A stretch of DNA of 64,000 nt from Alteromonadaceae bacterium BrNp21-10 (lineage in GTDB: Bacteria > Pseudomonadota > Gammaproteobacteria > Enterobacterales > Alteromonadaceae). This document shows positions 1 to 8,681 of this stretch, one piece after another. Position numbers and translations under genes: made by a program. Each line of letters begins with the position of its first letter. Within the stretch, counting starts at the first letter, position 1. Location: assembly GCA_030418115.1 (NCBI GenBank), contig JAUHQD010000010.1, positions 62,001 through 126,000 of the forward strand. Direction: 5' to 3'. The notes below the pieces were generated by a model. The model was not told where the DNA came from, did no database searches, and saw only the letters and a list, made by a program, of their open reading frames with translations.

Positions 1-2447
1 GCTTGCACTGATAATTGCTGCAAGGTGTTTTTAGTAGACAGTTGCATGGCAGCTAAGCGTTCACGCATTTTTTGCGACGCTTTAGGCAATAACGTCTGCA
101 TTAAGCCGTTGATGGTTTCAGTCATTTCTTCCACTTGTGCACGCAAAGCTGAACGTTCAGTGGCTTCAGCTAAAACCTGTTGCCACTGACTAAAGTGAGA
201 CTGCAACTGCTCAATAGTGGCTTTTTCATTAGCCTGTACTTCTTGCTGAATTTCTTTACGTTGGCTGAAAACTTGATCATTGATGCTACGGAATTCTGAC
301 CATAATTGATTATCGACTTTACGCCCTGCACTGGCCGTTTTCTTCCATTTTTCTTGCAAACTTTTAGATTGCTCAACGGCTTGTTGATTATCTTCTAAGG
401 TCAACAACTCGCCTGCTTGTTTAATTAATTGTCTTTTTTGGGTTTCGTTATCTTGATAAAAGCCCTTAGCCAAGGCTTTAAGTGGGGTTTTGGCTTCAAG
501 ATACTGCTGTTGCAGTGCTTTATAATCTTCTTGTGCAACATGCCCGATTTTGAGCCAAGCCTGTTCCAAGCGATTAAACCCTTGGACTTTATCTAACTCC
601 GACTGGTCACCGGCAAACACGTTTTTATATTCTGTAATCAACGCTTGTTTAGCCTGCAAGTTTTGCTGACGTTGCTGCTCTTGTTGTTGATAAAACTGAC
701 GACAAGGAGCAAACGCCAATTCACTCAATTCATCAAACTGCTTGTTTAATAATTTGTCTTCATCAGTATCGAACTTACCTAGGGAATTCCATTGTTGCCG
801 TGATGTTTTAACTTGTGCAGCCATATCGGCAATTGCTTTTGCAACGCTATCGGCCGGCGTTGTCGATAAGCTAATTTGTTGCGCTTGCTCCGCTAGCTTT
901 TGCGCTTCAGCAATCAATTCTGGCTTACGCGGTTGGGCGATAAAGGCTTGTAGATCCTGTAGCTTTGCCACTTCTTCACTAGCTTTATCTAAACCGCTTT
1001 GTAACTGCACTTGATAGACTACTGGCAAACTTTGTAATTGCTGCACGAGTTTACGATGTAACGACATTGCTCCATGAAACTTACCCACCTGAATCAGCCG
1101 GTCAAACTTTTTTAGTTGCTGACGACCTTGGGCTAATGTCTCATTGATATCCGCTTCTAATGCCTTAATTTGTTGATTCCACGGTTGACTATATTGACGC
1201 CATTGCTGAGCCAACTCACTTAATTGCAAGCGTTTCACCGCTCCGTTTAAGCTTTGCCATTGCTGTTTAATTGTTTCAAAGTCAGCTTTTACCGCAAGCC
1301 ATTGTTCAATATCCGTAGGCAATACAAGTTGTTGTAACTGTTGAAAAACTTCTGCGGCTTGTAAATGACACTGCTGCACTTCGGGTAAGTCTTTAAGCTG
1401 ACTCTGTAACTGCTGGCTCTCTTTACGTAATTGCTGTGCCTGCTGATTGGAAATACCTACCAATACAGGCTCTGCATCCTGTAATTGCTGAATAAGCTCA
1501 ACCTGGGTTTCGCTATCCAAGGTTTGCACTTGTTGTTGCAATTGTTGCTGTATTCTTTTTATTAATTCCTCTACCGCTTGTAACTGCTGTTGTTCTGCTT
1601 GTTGTTGAGCCTGTTGTTGCTGCTGTTGTTGCCATTCGGGAAGTAACTTTTGCAAACGTGTCGCAATCATCTGCTGTAATTGTTGATATTTATCAGCAAA
1701 CTCAGTCGCCTGAATATTCGGCAACTGATTAAAATGAATCTGCAGTTGTGAGTACTCTGCGTTTAAATGTTGCTGTTGTAATTCAAGAGAGCCATAGTCA
1801 CCGGTGTCTTTACAACTAGCGAGCTTCGCCAGTACCAATTTACTTTTACGGGTTAAGTCTTGGGTAAAATTCTGCAGTTGCTGCAATTGTTGCAACTTTT
1901 CTTCAGCCAGTGACTTAATGTGAGCACTGGAGACTTTTTTAAGCACTTTAAGCAAACTGGCAATATCATCAAATTCACTTAACAAGGCTTCTTGCAGCTT
2001 GGCATCTTCAGTGCTGAAAAATAACTGACGGTTTAACTGGGGTTTATTCAATTTTCCCAATATAGACAACACTAAAGCACTATCTTGAGTGTGTTTGGCT
2101 AACTTTTCTAAAAAGGCATTGTTAGTACATTGGTTAATAAATTGTTGACGTTCACTAACACTAATGGCCAATGAAGTATTATCTAATAAGCTATCTTCAA
2201 CCACCTGATAGGCTTTCTTCTTAATCTGTGGATTATTATCGGTTTGCGCCACTTTCCACCACAATGAAAATTGACCCAATTTTGTGAGTGCAGCTAAACG
2301 CACAGAAGTATTAGCATCATTAAAGGCTAATTCGTGCAGCTGACTTTTTTGTTCAGCATCCGCCGCAGACAAACTATTAATCGCTATTTGACGAACTTGA
2401 GGATCTTTATGTTTGTATTTAGGAGTAAGTAAGGATTTAAATATCAT
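1..2447 (-). CDS. DUF349 domain protein, glutamine-rich, 3' end outside window
   Basis: A reading frame opens at the ATG at 2447 and runs off the left edge, giving about 815 codons without a stop in the parts I translated by hand. The N-terminus (MIFKSLLTPKYKHKDPQVRQ) and the following helical, HEAT-like stretch fit the large gammaproteobacterial DUF349 proteins. The rest is helical and very rich in Gln, Leu and Ala, with a polyglutamine run near 1580-1632 (seven Q, then A, three Q, AE, three Q), which suggests long coiled coils. No catalytic motif is visible and the family function is unknown. The start overlaps the end of yeaC by 11 bases, so the two are probably translationally coupled. 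The C-terminus is missing because of the window edge, not because of a break in the gene. Confidence 0.8.
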   Translation of the reverse strand, partial: MIFKSLLTPKYKHKDPQVRQIAINSLSAADAEQKSQLHELAFNDANTSVRLAALTKLGQFSLWWKVAQTDNNPQIKKKAYQVVEDSLLDNTSLAISVSERQQFINQCTNNAFLEKLAKHTQDSALVLSILGKLNKPQLNRQLFFSTEDAKLQEALLSEFDDIASLLKVLKKVSSAHIKSLAEEKLQQLQQLQNFTQDLTRKSKLVLAKLASCKDTGDYGSLELQQQHLNAEYSQLQIHFNQLPNIQATEFADKYQQLQQMIATRLQKLLPEWQQQQQQQAQQQAEQQQLQAVEELIKRIQQQLQQQVQTLDSETQVELIQQLQDAEPVLVGISNQQAQQLRKESQQLQSQLKDLPEVQQCHLQAAEVFQQLQQLVLPTDIEQWLAVKADFETIKQQWQSLNGAVKRLQLSELAQQWRQYSQPWNQQIKALEADINETLAQGRQQLKKFDRLIQVGKFHGAMSLHRKLVQQLQSLPVVYQVQLQSGLDKASEEVAKLQDLQAFIAQPRKPELIAEAQKLAEQAQQISLSTTPADSVAKAIADMAAQVKTSRQQWNSLGKFDTDEDKLLNKQFDELSELAFAPCRQFYQQQEQQRQQNLQAKQALITEYKNVFAGDQSELDKVQGFNRLEQAWLKIGHVAQEDYKALQQQYLEAKTPLKALAKGFYQDNETQKRQLIKQAGELLTLEDNQQAVEQSKSLQEKWKKTASAGRKVDNQLWSEFRSINDQVFSQRKEIQQEVQANEKATIEQLQSHFSQWQQVLAEATERSALRAQVEEMTETINGLMQTLLPKASQKMRERLAAMQLSTKNTLQQLSVQ

Positions 2448-2730
2448 TTGCTTTGAATCGCACTATAGGTTGTGAGCTGTAGGCTTGTTCGGCCATTTCT
2501 TGTTTTAATTGTTGACGTGATTTATGGATCAATTCACCGTCAGCGCCTACGGACATATGCTCTTCAGAATGTAACACTTTCGCCTGATAGAGCATGACTG
2601 CCTGCATTGAGTTCTCACGTTGTTCGTCACTGAGCTTACTGCCGTCTGGCCATTTACCTGTTTCCACTGCTTGCTGTAAGCGCTGGAAAATTTCTGGTGT
2701 CATGGCATTAATTACACTGTCGAGCGCCAT
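2437..2730 (-). CDS. yeaC: YeaC family protein (DUF1315)
   Basis: A 97-residue soluble protein whose opening (ALDSVINAMTPEIFQRLQQA), followed by a GKWPDG motif, is typical of the YeaC/DUF1315 family of short conserved proteins of unknown function. The family is normally about 90-100 residues, so it is full length. The ATG follows directly on the TAG of the upstream zinc-ribbon gene, and its own end overlaps the start of the DUF349 gene by 11 bases. The three genes therefore look like one tightly coupled minus-strand operon. No signal peptide or membrane segment is seen. Function remains unknown; the family call is from recognition of the sequence. Confidence 0.85.
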   Translation of the reverse strand: MALDSVINAMTPEIFQRLQQAVETGKWPDGSKLSDEQRENSMQAVMLYQAKVLHSEEHMSVGADGELIHKSRQQLKQEMAEQAYSSQPIVRFKANDI

Positions 2731-3060
2731 CTATAACCCCGATTTCTTTAACCAAATACCGCGAATGCGATTAACGATATACCATACAAAACCGACGAAA
2801 GCCGCAAACATCGCCCATTTATATTGGGTACTGCCTTTGTCTACATCACCCCAAAACATCATACCCATACCTCCAATAAACATCAGCATGGCAATCATGG
2901 ATTGCGTCATCAGCTGTTGGGATTTATGCACACGATTTAACACTTTTTTACGGCGTACATCATCTTCTGTTGCGCTACCAATAGCAAAGCCACAATGGGA
3001 ACATTCTTTAGCTTTGTCAGATATTTTTTTATTACATGAGGGGCAATTAGTGAGTGCCAT
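2731..3060 (-). CDS. Zinc-ribbon, two-helix membrane protein
   Basis: A 109-residue protein. Residues 5-23 carry a zinc ribbon with two cysteine pairs (CPSC and CSHC), the common 'zinc-ribbon domain' seen at the start of many bacterial membrane proteins. Residues about 52-71 and 82-98 are hydrophobic and should form two transmembrane helices, with the ribbon probably cytoplasmic. It is the first gene of a likely three-gene operon with yeaC and the DUF349 gene. I do not know its function; zinc binding and membrane location are inferred from the residues. The start is the ATG at 3060, the first in frame with the ribbon. Confidence 0.8.
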   Translation of the reverse strand: MALTNCPSCNKKISDKAKECSHCGFAIGSATEDDVRRKKVLNRVHKSQQLMTQSMIAMLMFIGGMGMMFWGDVDKGSTQYKWAMFAAFVGFVWYIVNRIRGIWLKKSGL

Positions 3061-3082
3061 TTAAGACTCCAATTAAACACAA

Positions 3083-3108
3083 GAGCAGCCTGACGGCTGC
3101 TCCTTTTT
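3083..3108. terminator. Hairpin between AGCS gene and zinc-ribbon operon
   Basis: GAGCAGCC (3083-3090), loop TGAC, GGCTGCTC (3095-3102), followed on the plus strand by CTTTTT. It lies after the end of the minus-strand symporter gene. The uridine tract is better on the plus strand than on the minus strand, so terminator function for the minus-strand symporter mRNA is likely but not certain. Confidence 0.5.
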
Positions 3109-3134
3109 ATTCATTAACAATGGGTAAAGTGCTT

Positions 3135-4808
3135 TTACTTGGTTTGGTCTTTATTAAAGTCCACCCAGTATTCAGCCACCGACTCTTTCATTTCCTTACG
3201 TAACATGAAAATACCAAATAAGTTGGGTAATGTCATGACAACAATAGCCACACTTGCAAGCATCCACACTAAAGTCGTATCGGAAAAAGACGCCCAAAAG
3301 AAGCCTGCTACATAGAATACTCTGTACGGCATCACCGAACGAGGGCCTAATAGGTAGGTCATGGCGCGGTCGCCGTAATAAGACCAAGCTATCGCAGTCG
3401 AAAAGGCAAATAACAATAAACCAATGGAAACAATGTACTGCCCCCATTGACCAAAGTAACCTCTGGTAAACGCTTTAGTGGTTAACGCCGCGGAATGGAT
3501 AAGCGAATCACCTGAAATCATCAATTTATCGTTATAGGGCAGACCATCGATAATTTTCATGGTGCCGGTATAAGGGTCTTCTTTACTGCCAACACTGACC
3601 ACCACATTTTCCGCAAAAGAACGGGCATGAATAATAGTGTAATCACCAATTTCTGGTACACCATTATCAACCTTAACAACGCCGTTAAAAGCAGTGACAT
3701 TGTTATCTGATACATTATTCAAGTAGCGGAACATTTGTAGCCGGTCTTGTTCATTAGTTTCTGAATATTGACCACTTACGAAGGTCAAGCTGCTACGTTC
3801 GAACTCGTTATCGAATTTTTCCTGCCACACGCCTGAGGATAAAATAACCAAACCGGTCAAGGTACAAATAATAATAGTATCGATAAACGGCTCAAGAATA
3901 GACACCATACCTTCGGATACCGGCTCATCTGCTTTAGCCGCTGCATGGGCAATTGGCGCAGAGCCTTGACCTGCTTCGTTGGAGAACAACCCTCGATTTA
4001 CGCCACGATTAAAAGCGTAAGCAATAGTGGCTCCCAAGAAACCGCCAGTGGCTGCAGAACCGCTGAATACATCCCCAATAACAGAAGCAAACGCTGGACC
4101 AATATTTTCAATGTTATAAAAAATAACCCCTAATGCGCCGACTAAATAGAGTGCAGCCATAAAGGGTACAATTTTAGAGGTGACTGCTGCTATCCGTCGA
4201 ATACCGCCTAATATGACTAGGCCTAAGAGTATGGCCAACACGCCACCGGTCATCATTGGCTCAAAACCAAATGTCGCTTCCATACTGGATGCAATTCCGT
4301 TAATTTGCGGCAAGTTACCAGTACCAAAAGAACTAATAACCGTCGCAATAGCAAAACCGATGGCTAGCCATTTCATGTTTAGGCGTTTATCCATGTAATA
4401 CATGGGTCCGCCTGCCATAGTGCCATCTGCGGTTTTTTCACGGTATTTATGGGATAAGGTTACTTCTACAAATTTAGTGGTCATGCCCAAAAATGCGGTT
4501 GCCCACATCCAAAACAAGGCTGCTGGACCACCTAGGAAGATGGCAAATGCCACCCCACTTATATTGCCTGTGCCGACAGTACCGGATAATGCTGTTGTTA
4601 AAGATTGAAAATGGGTGGTGTCGCCGGGGGCGTCTTTTTTATCATATTTACCGGTAACGACCTTCCAAGCATGTTTAAAGTAGCGTATCTGCGGAAATTT
4701 AAGGTAAATGGTAAAAAACAAACCCACGCCTAATAGCACATAAGGGAACCAACCTGCGCCCCCTAAATTACCATCTAGCATCGCTAAAAAATTATGTAAC
4801 GCTTCCAA
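3135..4808 (-). CDS. Sodium:alanine/glycine symporter, AGCS family
   Basis: A 557-residue inner-membrane transporter of the alanine/glycine:cation symporter family, which imports small neutral amino acids with sodium or protons. Family hallmarks are [12 protein letters not shown] (residues 76-87), AGGPMYYM (132-139) and [15 protein letters not shown] (271-285). E. coli-type members are about 480 residues; the extra length here is a hydrophilic segment at about 328-440 between two membrane helices, probably a loop outside the membrane. The start is a TTG with a strong upstream GGGGAAG. It stands alone, with a hairpin after it and the M14 peptidase gene before it on the same strand. Substrate cannot be told from sequence. 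Confidence 0.9.
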   Translation of the reverse strand: MEALHNFLAMLDGNLGGAGWFPYVLLGVGLFFTIYLKFPQIRYFKHAWKVVTGKYDKKDAPGDTTHFQSLTTALSGTVGTGNISGVAFAIFLGGPAALFWMWATAFLGMTTKFVEVTLSHKYREKTADGTMAGGPMYYMDKRLNMKWLAIGFAIATVISSFGTGNLPQINGIASSMEATFGFEPMMTGGVLAILLGLVILGGIRRIAAVTSKIVPFMAALYLVGALGVIFYNIENIGPAFASVIGDVFSGSAATGGFLGATIAYAFNRGVNRGLFSNEAGQGSAPIAHAAAKADEPVSEGMVSILEPFIDTIIICTLTGLVILSSGVWQEKFDNEFERSSLTFVSGQYSETNEQDRLQMFRYLNNVSDNNVTAFNGVVKVDNGVPEIGDYTIIHARSFAENVVVSVGSKEDPYTGTMKIIDGLPYNDKLMISGDSLIHSAALTTKAFTRGYFGQWGQYIVSIGLLLFAFSTAIAWSYYGDRAMTYLLGPRSVMPYRVFYVAGFFWASFSDTTLVWMLASVAIVVMTLPNLFGIFMLRKEMKESVAEYWVDFNKDQTK

Positions 4809-4891
4809 ATGCTTCCCCTTTTTGATTGTTATTTTTTTGGTTGTTATTGCAGCGCTGTCGATAACACAGCGCCTAGTCTTTGGTTACTGTT

Positions 4892-6019
4892 TTATCTTAA
4901 TTGATCTGCTACGGCATGGATAGCCACTAACATGTCCTCGCCAAATTGCTTACAGCGTTTAGGCGACCAACCATAGGCAGGATCAGGTAAATTAGCATTG
5001 TCTTTAAACGGCATTTCCAGTGTATAAGCCAAACAATCAAAGCGATGGCCGATAGCATTGCAGGCAACGGTCATATTCGCCTGCCCTTTTTCATCTTTGT
5101 CATAGCCGTATACGTCTTGAAATTCTGGCGTAGTCAATGCAAAAGCGTCTTTGAAACGATTTTCTAAACTGGCTAAACGCTCATCGTAGTTGGGATTACC
5201 TTCACAACCGGCAACAAAGTTATAGGGTAAGGCTTCATCACCGTGCACATCTAAAAATAAGTCCACGCCAATTTTATCCATGGCTGCCAACACTAAAAAC
5301 ACTTCTGGGCTTTTATCCATGCTCGGCGCTTGCCACTCACGATTAAGATTTATGCCCACGGCATTGGTACGTAAATGGCCACGCACTGCGCCATCGGGGT
5401 TCATATTAGGAACAACATAAAATACCGCTTTATCGAGCAAAGACTTGGCCACGCCATCTTCTTCATCTAATAAACGTTCTAGTAGACCTTCGACTAACCA
5501 CTCGGCCATGGTTTCGCCCGGATGCTGGCGCGCTGTGATCCAGATTTTCTTTTTACCTTCCTCGGGCTGGCCTATCACTAACAACGACATATCCCGACCG
5601 TCTAGGGTTTCACCTAAATGCTGAATACGACAATCAAATTGTGATTGCGCCCAACCGATAAGATCTAAGTGGCGTTCGTAGCTGTAGGGAGCAAAATAAG
5701 CGAAGTATGTGATGTCATGCTCTGGTGTGTGATCAATCAATAAATTTTGACCATCAAATTCGCATTCTACGCGGAACCACTCATCACGATCATAAGATGC
5801 CACTGCCTGGTACCCTTTCCATCCATCGGGATAAGCTGAAGTATCCAATGCTTGGATGGTGATTTTATGATTAATGAAGGGGGGTGAGTCTAATTTAAAG
5901 TGGAACCACTGATAGAAGTCTGATTGATTATCTTTATTGATTCGTAGCTGAATATTCTCTGGCTCTTGGGCCGCTATTACCTGAATATTACCACTATCAA
6001 AATTGCTACTTATTCTCAT
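4892..6019 (-). CDS. M14 family zinc carboxypeptidase, cytosolic type
   Basis: A 375-residue metallocarboxypeptidase without a signal peptide. The N-terminal part (to about 125) is a beta-rich domain typical of cytosolic carboxypeptidase-like M14 proteins. The catalytic part shows the zinc ligands H166 and E169 (in ARQHPGET) and H259 (in DVHGDE), the substrate-binding NLNREW (224-229) and the catalytic glutamate E335 in TLEMPF. All key residues are present, so it should be active. Bacterial members of this group are annotated as M14-type cytosolic carboxypeptidases; physiological substrates are not known to me. The ATG at 6019 fits the domain start. Confidence 0.88.
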   Translation of the reverse strand: MRISSNFDSGNIQVIAAQEPENIQLRINKDNQSDFYQWFHFKLDSPPFINHKITIQALDTSAYPDGWKGYQAVASYDRDEWFRVECEFDGQNLLIDHTPEHDITYFAYFAPYSYERHLDLIGWAQSQFDCRIQHLGETLDGRDMSLLVIGQPEEGKKKIWITARQHPGETMAEWLVEGLLERLLDEEDGVAKSLLDKAVFYVVPNMNPDGAVRGHLRTNAVGINLNREWQAPSMDKSPEVFLVLAAMDKIGVDLFLDVHGDEALPYNFVAGCEGNPNYDERLASLENRFKDAFALTTPEFQDVYGYDKDEKGQANMTVACNAIGHRFDCLAYTLEMPFKDNANLPDPAYGWSPKRCKQFGEDMLVAIHAVADQLR

Positions 6020-6092
6020 GCTCTGATATCTTCTGTGTGAGGCGGTTAACTAGGTCTACCCTAGGGTAAAATCACGGTTAATTTAGCATAAA

Positions 6093-6587
6093 TCAAAAGC
6101 CACTGGCTAACCCTTGGCGTAGTTTAAGACCAAGGGTTGAACTGTAGCCCATATCACTCATTAATACGTTATTGTCCTTATCCAAAATATAATAAGTAGG
6201 ATAGCCCTGTACGCTAAAGACACGCTTTAAAGACTCATGCCCCAACATCACAGGTAAGTCGATTTGGTGATCATCAACAAATACCTTAATTTCTTCTAAG
6301 TTGGCGTAATCTAATGCCACCAATTGTATGTCAAACTCACTATTATCAAGCCCTATAACGTTACTTATACTGAGCCCACATACAGGGCACCAAGGCGCAA
6401 AAAAATAGATCAACAAGGGTTTATCTTTGGCCGACAGCAACAAAGAGTCGCCATTCAATGTAGGTAAAACTTGCGGCGAAAAATGACTACCACGGTCTAA
6501 TAGTCCTCGCGATTGCCACGCATACACAGCTAATAGCAGCAGTATAAGAACTAACCACTGTAGGGAATTTTTTACATAAGCCTTAAT
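6093..6587 (-). CDS. Membrane-anchored thioredoxin/redoxin-like protein (unusual start)
   Basis: A thioredoxin-fold protein with the redox motif APWCPVC and the cis-proline loop QGYPTYY. It resembles the periplasmic, membrane-tethered redoxins related to ScsD and TlpA that handle protein disulfides. The usual ATG/GTG/TTG choice gives a GTG at 6527 and 144 residues, starting at the end of a hydrophobic segment. Upstream, the frame stays open to a stop at 6600-6602 and encodes a good membrane anchor (LQWLVLILLLLAVYAW), but has no ATG, GTG or TTG. An ATT at 6585-6587, seven bases after an AGAGAG-type ribosome site, is the best candidate start (164 residues). I chose that start; an upstream frameshift or sequence error is the alternative. 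Confidence 0.7.
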   Translation of the reverse strand: MKAYVKNSLQWLVLILLLLAVYAWQSRGLLDRGSHFSPQVLPTLNGDSLLLSAKDKPLLIYFFAPWCPVCGLSISNVIGLDNSEFDIQLVALDYANLEEIKVFVDDHQIDLPVMLGHESLKRVFSVQGYPTYYILDKDNNVLMSDMGYSSTLGLKLRQGLASGF

Positions 6588-6706
6588 GTTAATTCTCTCT
6601 TAAAATTATTTTTTAATGATCCAGACTACAAAAGAACCTATTAGTGAACCATTGATTTCAAGTCGAATAATTGAGGCGGGGTTACATACAGCACATACAA
6701 CACAAA

Positions 6707-6728
6707 AAAGCCAAGTTAACTTGGCTTT
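6707..6728 (-). terminator. Intrinsic terminator of the lost gap-like gene
   Basis: Perfect 22-base palindrome AAAGCCAAGTTAACTTGGCT plus TT, followed on the minus strand by a T run. It sits just after the TGA of the gap remnant at 6745, as expected for that gene's former terminator. Confidence 0.75.
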
Positions 6729-6744
6729 AGTACTTTAACCCTAA

Positions 6745-6879
6745 TCAGCTGGCTGGTAACTGCGGCACTGAAATATTCGCCATATCTTCGACTACGCGCA
6801 TGGCTTGGCAGCTATAGCCAAATTCATTGTCGTACCACAATGGAACTTTGACAGTAATCTCTGAAATGTAATGTAGGCC
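6745..6879 (-). pseudogene. C-terminal remnant of a second glyceraldehyde-3-phosphate dehydrogenase
   Basis: Read on the minus strand, this encodes HYISEITVKVPLWYDNEFGY followed by SCQAMRVVEDMA and about ten more residues to a TGA. WYDNEFGYS is the conserved C-terminal motif of GAPDH (the intact gapA in this window has WYDNEIGYS). The wording (EFGYSCQ, VVEDMA) is closer, from memory, to the longer second GAPDH of Shewanella and Vibrio than to gapA. Only 45 codons remain; the frame is closed upstream by two consecutive TGA codons at 6880-6885, and the expected several hundred upstream codons are absent. The terminator at 6707-6728 is still in place. A non-functional remnant is the simplest reading. 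Confidence 0.85.
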
Positions 6880-7007
6880 TCATCAGACTCTAATCATTGA
6901 TGAATATTAATGTTACTTTTCAGAAAGTTAATCATATCACCAGAGCAAATTCGTATTGCCCTTGTTGTTCACTTAGCATTAGCTAAATTGAAATAAATTT
7001 CTTTAAA

Positions 7008-7394
7008 TTATTTATTTTGTGGCTGAAAAGACAATGACACGGAGTTCACACAATAACGTTTACCCGTAGGCATTGGCCCATCATCAAATACATGTCCTAG
7101 GTGCGCATCACATTGCTTGCAGGTAATCTCTACACGCTGCATACCATGACTATTATCGGTTAGGTAATTGACATTATCACTGCGCTCATCTGAAAATGAC
7201 GGCCAACCGCAGCCAGCGTCAAATTTATGATCTGAGGAAAATAACGTGGCGTCACAACATTTACAGCGATATTCACCGTTTTCATCAACATGTAATAAGT
7301 CACCGGTAAACGGTCTCTCGGTCCCCTTATTACGGCAAACACGAAATTCTTCTTCGGTGAGTTGTTGTTGCCACTGCTCTGGAGTTTTATGCAT
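7008..7394 (-). CDS. msrB: Peptide-methionine (R)-S-oxide reductase MsrB
   Basis: A 128-residue enzyme that repairs methionine-R-sulfoxide in proteins using thioredoxin. The zinc-binding pairs CKCC (about 44-47) and CKQC (about 93-96), the core GCGWPSF (61-67), GHVFDDGP (101-108) and the catalytic cysteine in RYCVNSVSL are all present. Length matches the usual single-domain MsrB (about 130 residues), and no MsrA domain is fused. No signal peptide is seen, so it acts in the cytoplasm. It is transcribed divergently from gapA; the 228-base space between them holds two HexR-like boxes that probably serve gapA. Confidence 0.96.
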   Translation of the reverse strand: MHKTPEQWQQQLTEEEFRVCRNKGTERPFTGDLLHVDENGEYRCKCCDATLFSSDHKFDAGCGWPSFSDERSDNVNYLTDNSHGMQRVEITCKQCDAHLGHVFDDGPMPTGKRYCVNSVSLSFQPQNK

Positions 7395-7512
7395 GCTATC
7401 TACTTATCTTCATTGAGGGGTTATACACTATAAGATAACCTTAAAATTAATCATCATTATCTGCAATATTTTACAAATACAGTACAATTTTCAAACTTGA
7501 TTAATACATGAC

Positions 7513-7527
7513 TGTAATTTAATAACA
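7513..7527. promoter_or_regulatory. HexR-like operator upstream of gapA (distal)
   Basis: TGTAATTTAATAACA, one base away from the palindrome TGTAATTTAATTACA, which itself occurs perfectly before pykA in this window. HexR boxes of gammaproteobacteria have this TGTAAT-core shape. It lies 96 bases before the gapA ATG and 63 bases from a second box. Confidence 0.7.
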
Positions 7528-7575
7528 TATAAGGTGAGATTATTTGCCAAAACGGCCCAATAGGCGCATAATTTC

Positions 7576-7590
7576 TGTAATTTAATTTCA
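7576..7590. promoter_or_regulatory. HexR-like operator upstream of gapA (proximal)
   Basis: TGTAATTTAATTTCA, again one base from the perfect palindrome TGTAATTTAATTACA. It ends 32 bases before the gapA ATG, so bound repressor would lie in the leader or across the transcription start. Confidence 0.7.
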
Positions 7591-7619
7591 ATATAAATTT
7601 AACTCTATAGATAAGGTGA

Positions 7620-8618
<999 letters not shown>

Positions 8619-8636
8619 TCATATTTGAAAGTAATT

Positions 8637-8661
8637 AAAGGCGGCGTAAGTCGCCTTTTTT
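8637..8661 (+). terminator. Intrinsic terminator after gapA
   Basis: AAAGGCG (8637-8643), eight-base loop, CGCCTTT (8652-8658) running into a T tract. It lies 19 bases after the gapA stop and 20 bases before the mutarotase gene, so read-through to that gene may be partial. Confidence 0.85.
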
Positions 8662-8681
8662 GATCAACAGGTTAAATAACT

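Larger units (their letters stand above)
6588..7007. other. Largely non-coding stretch holding a decayed gap gene
   Basis: This 420-base stretch lies between the thioredoxin-like gene and msrB. It contains a terminator hairpin at 6707-6728 and the last 45 codons of a GAPDH homologue at 6745-6879. The segment 6880-7007 is AT-rich; two TGA codons immediately precede the readable remnant in its frame. I see no other gene or repeat in it. It looks like the scar of a deleted gene. Confidence 0.7.

Noticed and set aside
742-1014. Plus-strand frame of 90 codons inside the DUF349 gene
   Set aside because: It is antisense to a continuous, recognisable minus-strand gene and has no family features.
1570-1640. 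CAA/CAG repeats as a non-coding microsatellite
   Set aside because: They are in frame and encode glutamine within the DUF349 protein.
2594-3064. Plus-strand frame of 156 codons
   Set aside because: It is the shadow of yeaC and the zinc-ribbon gene, both of which are recognisable on the minus strand.
4852-4872. Hairpin GCGCTGT/ACAGCGC as terminator of the M14 peptidase gene
   Set aside because: There is no T run after it on the minus strand, so I do not call it a terminator.
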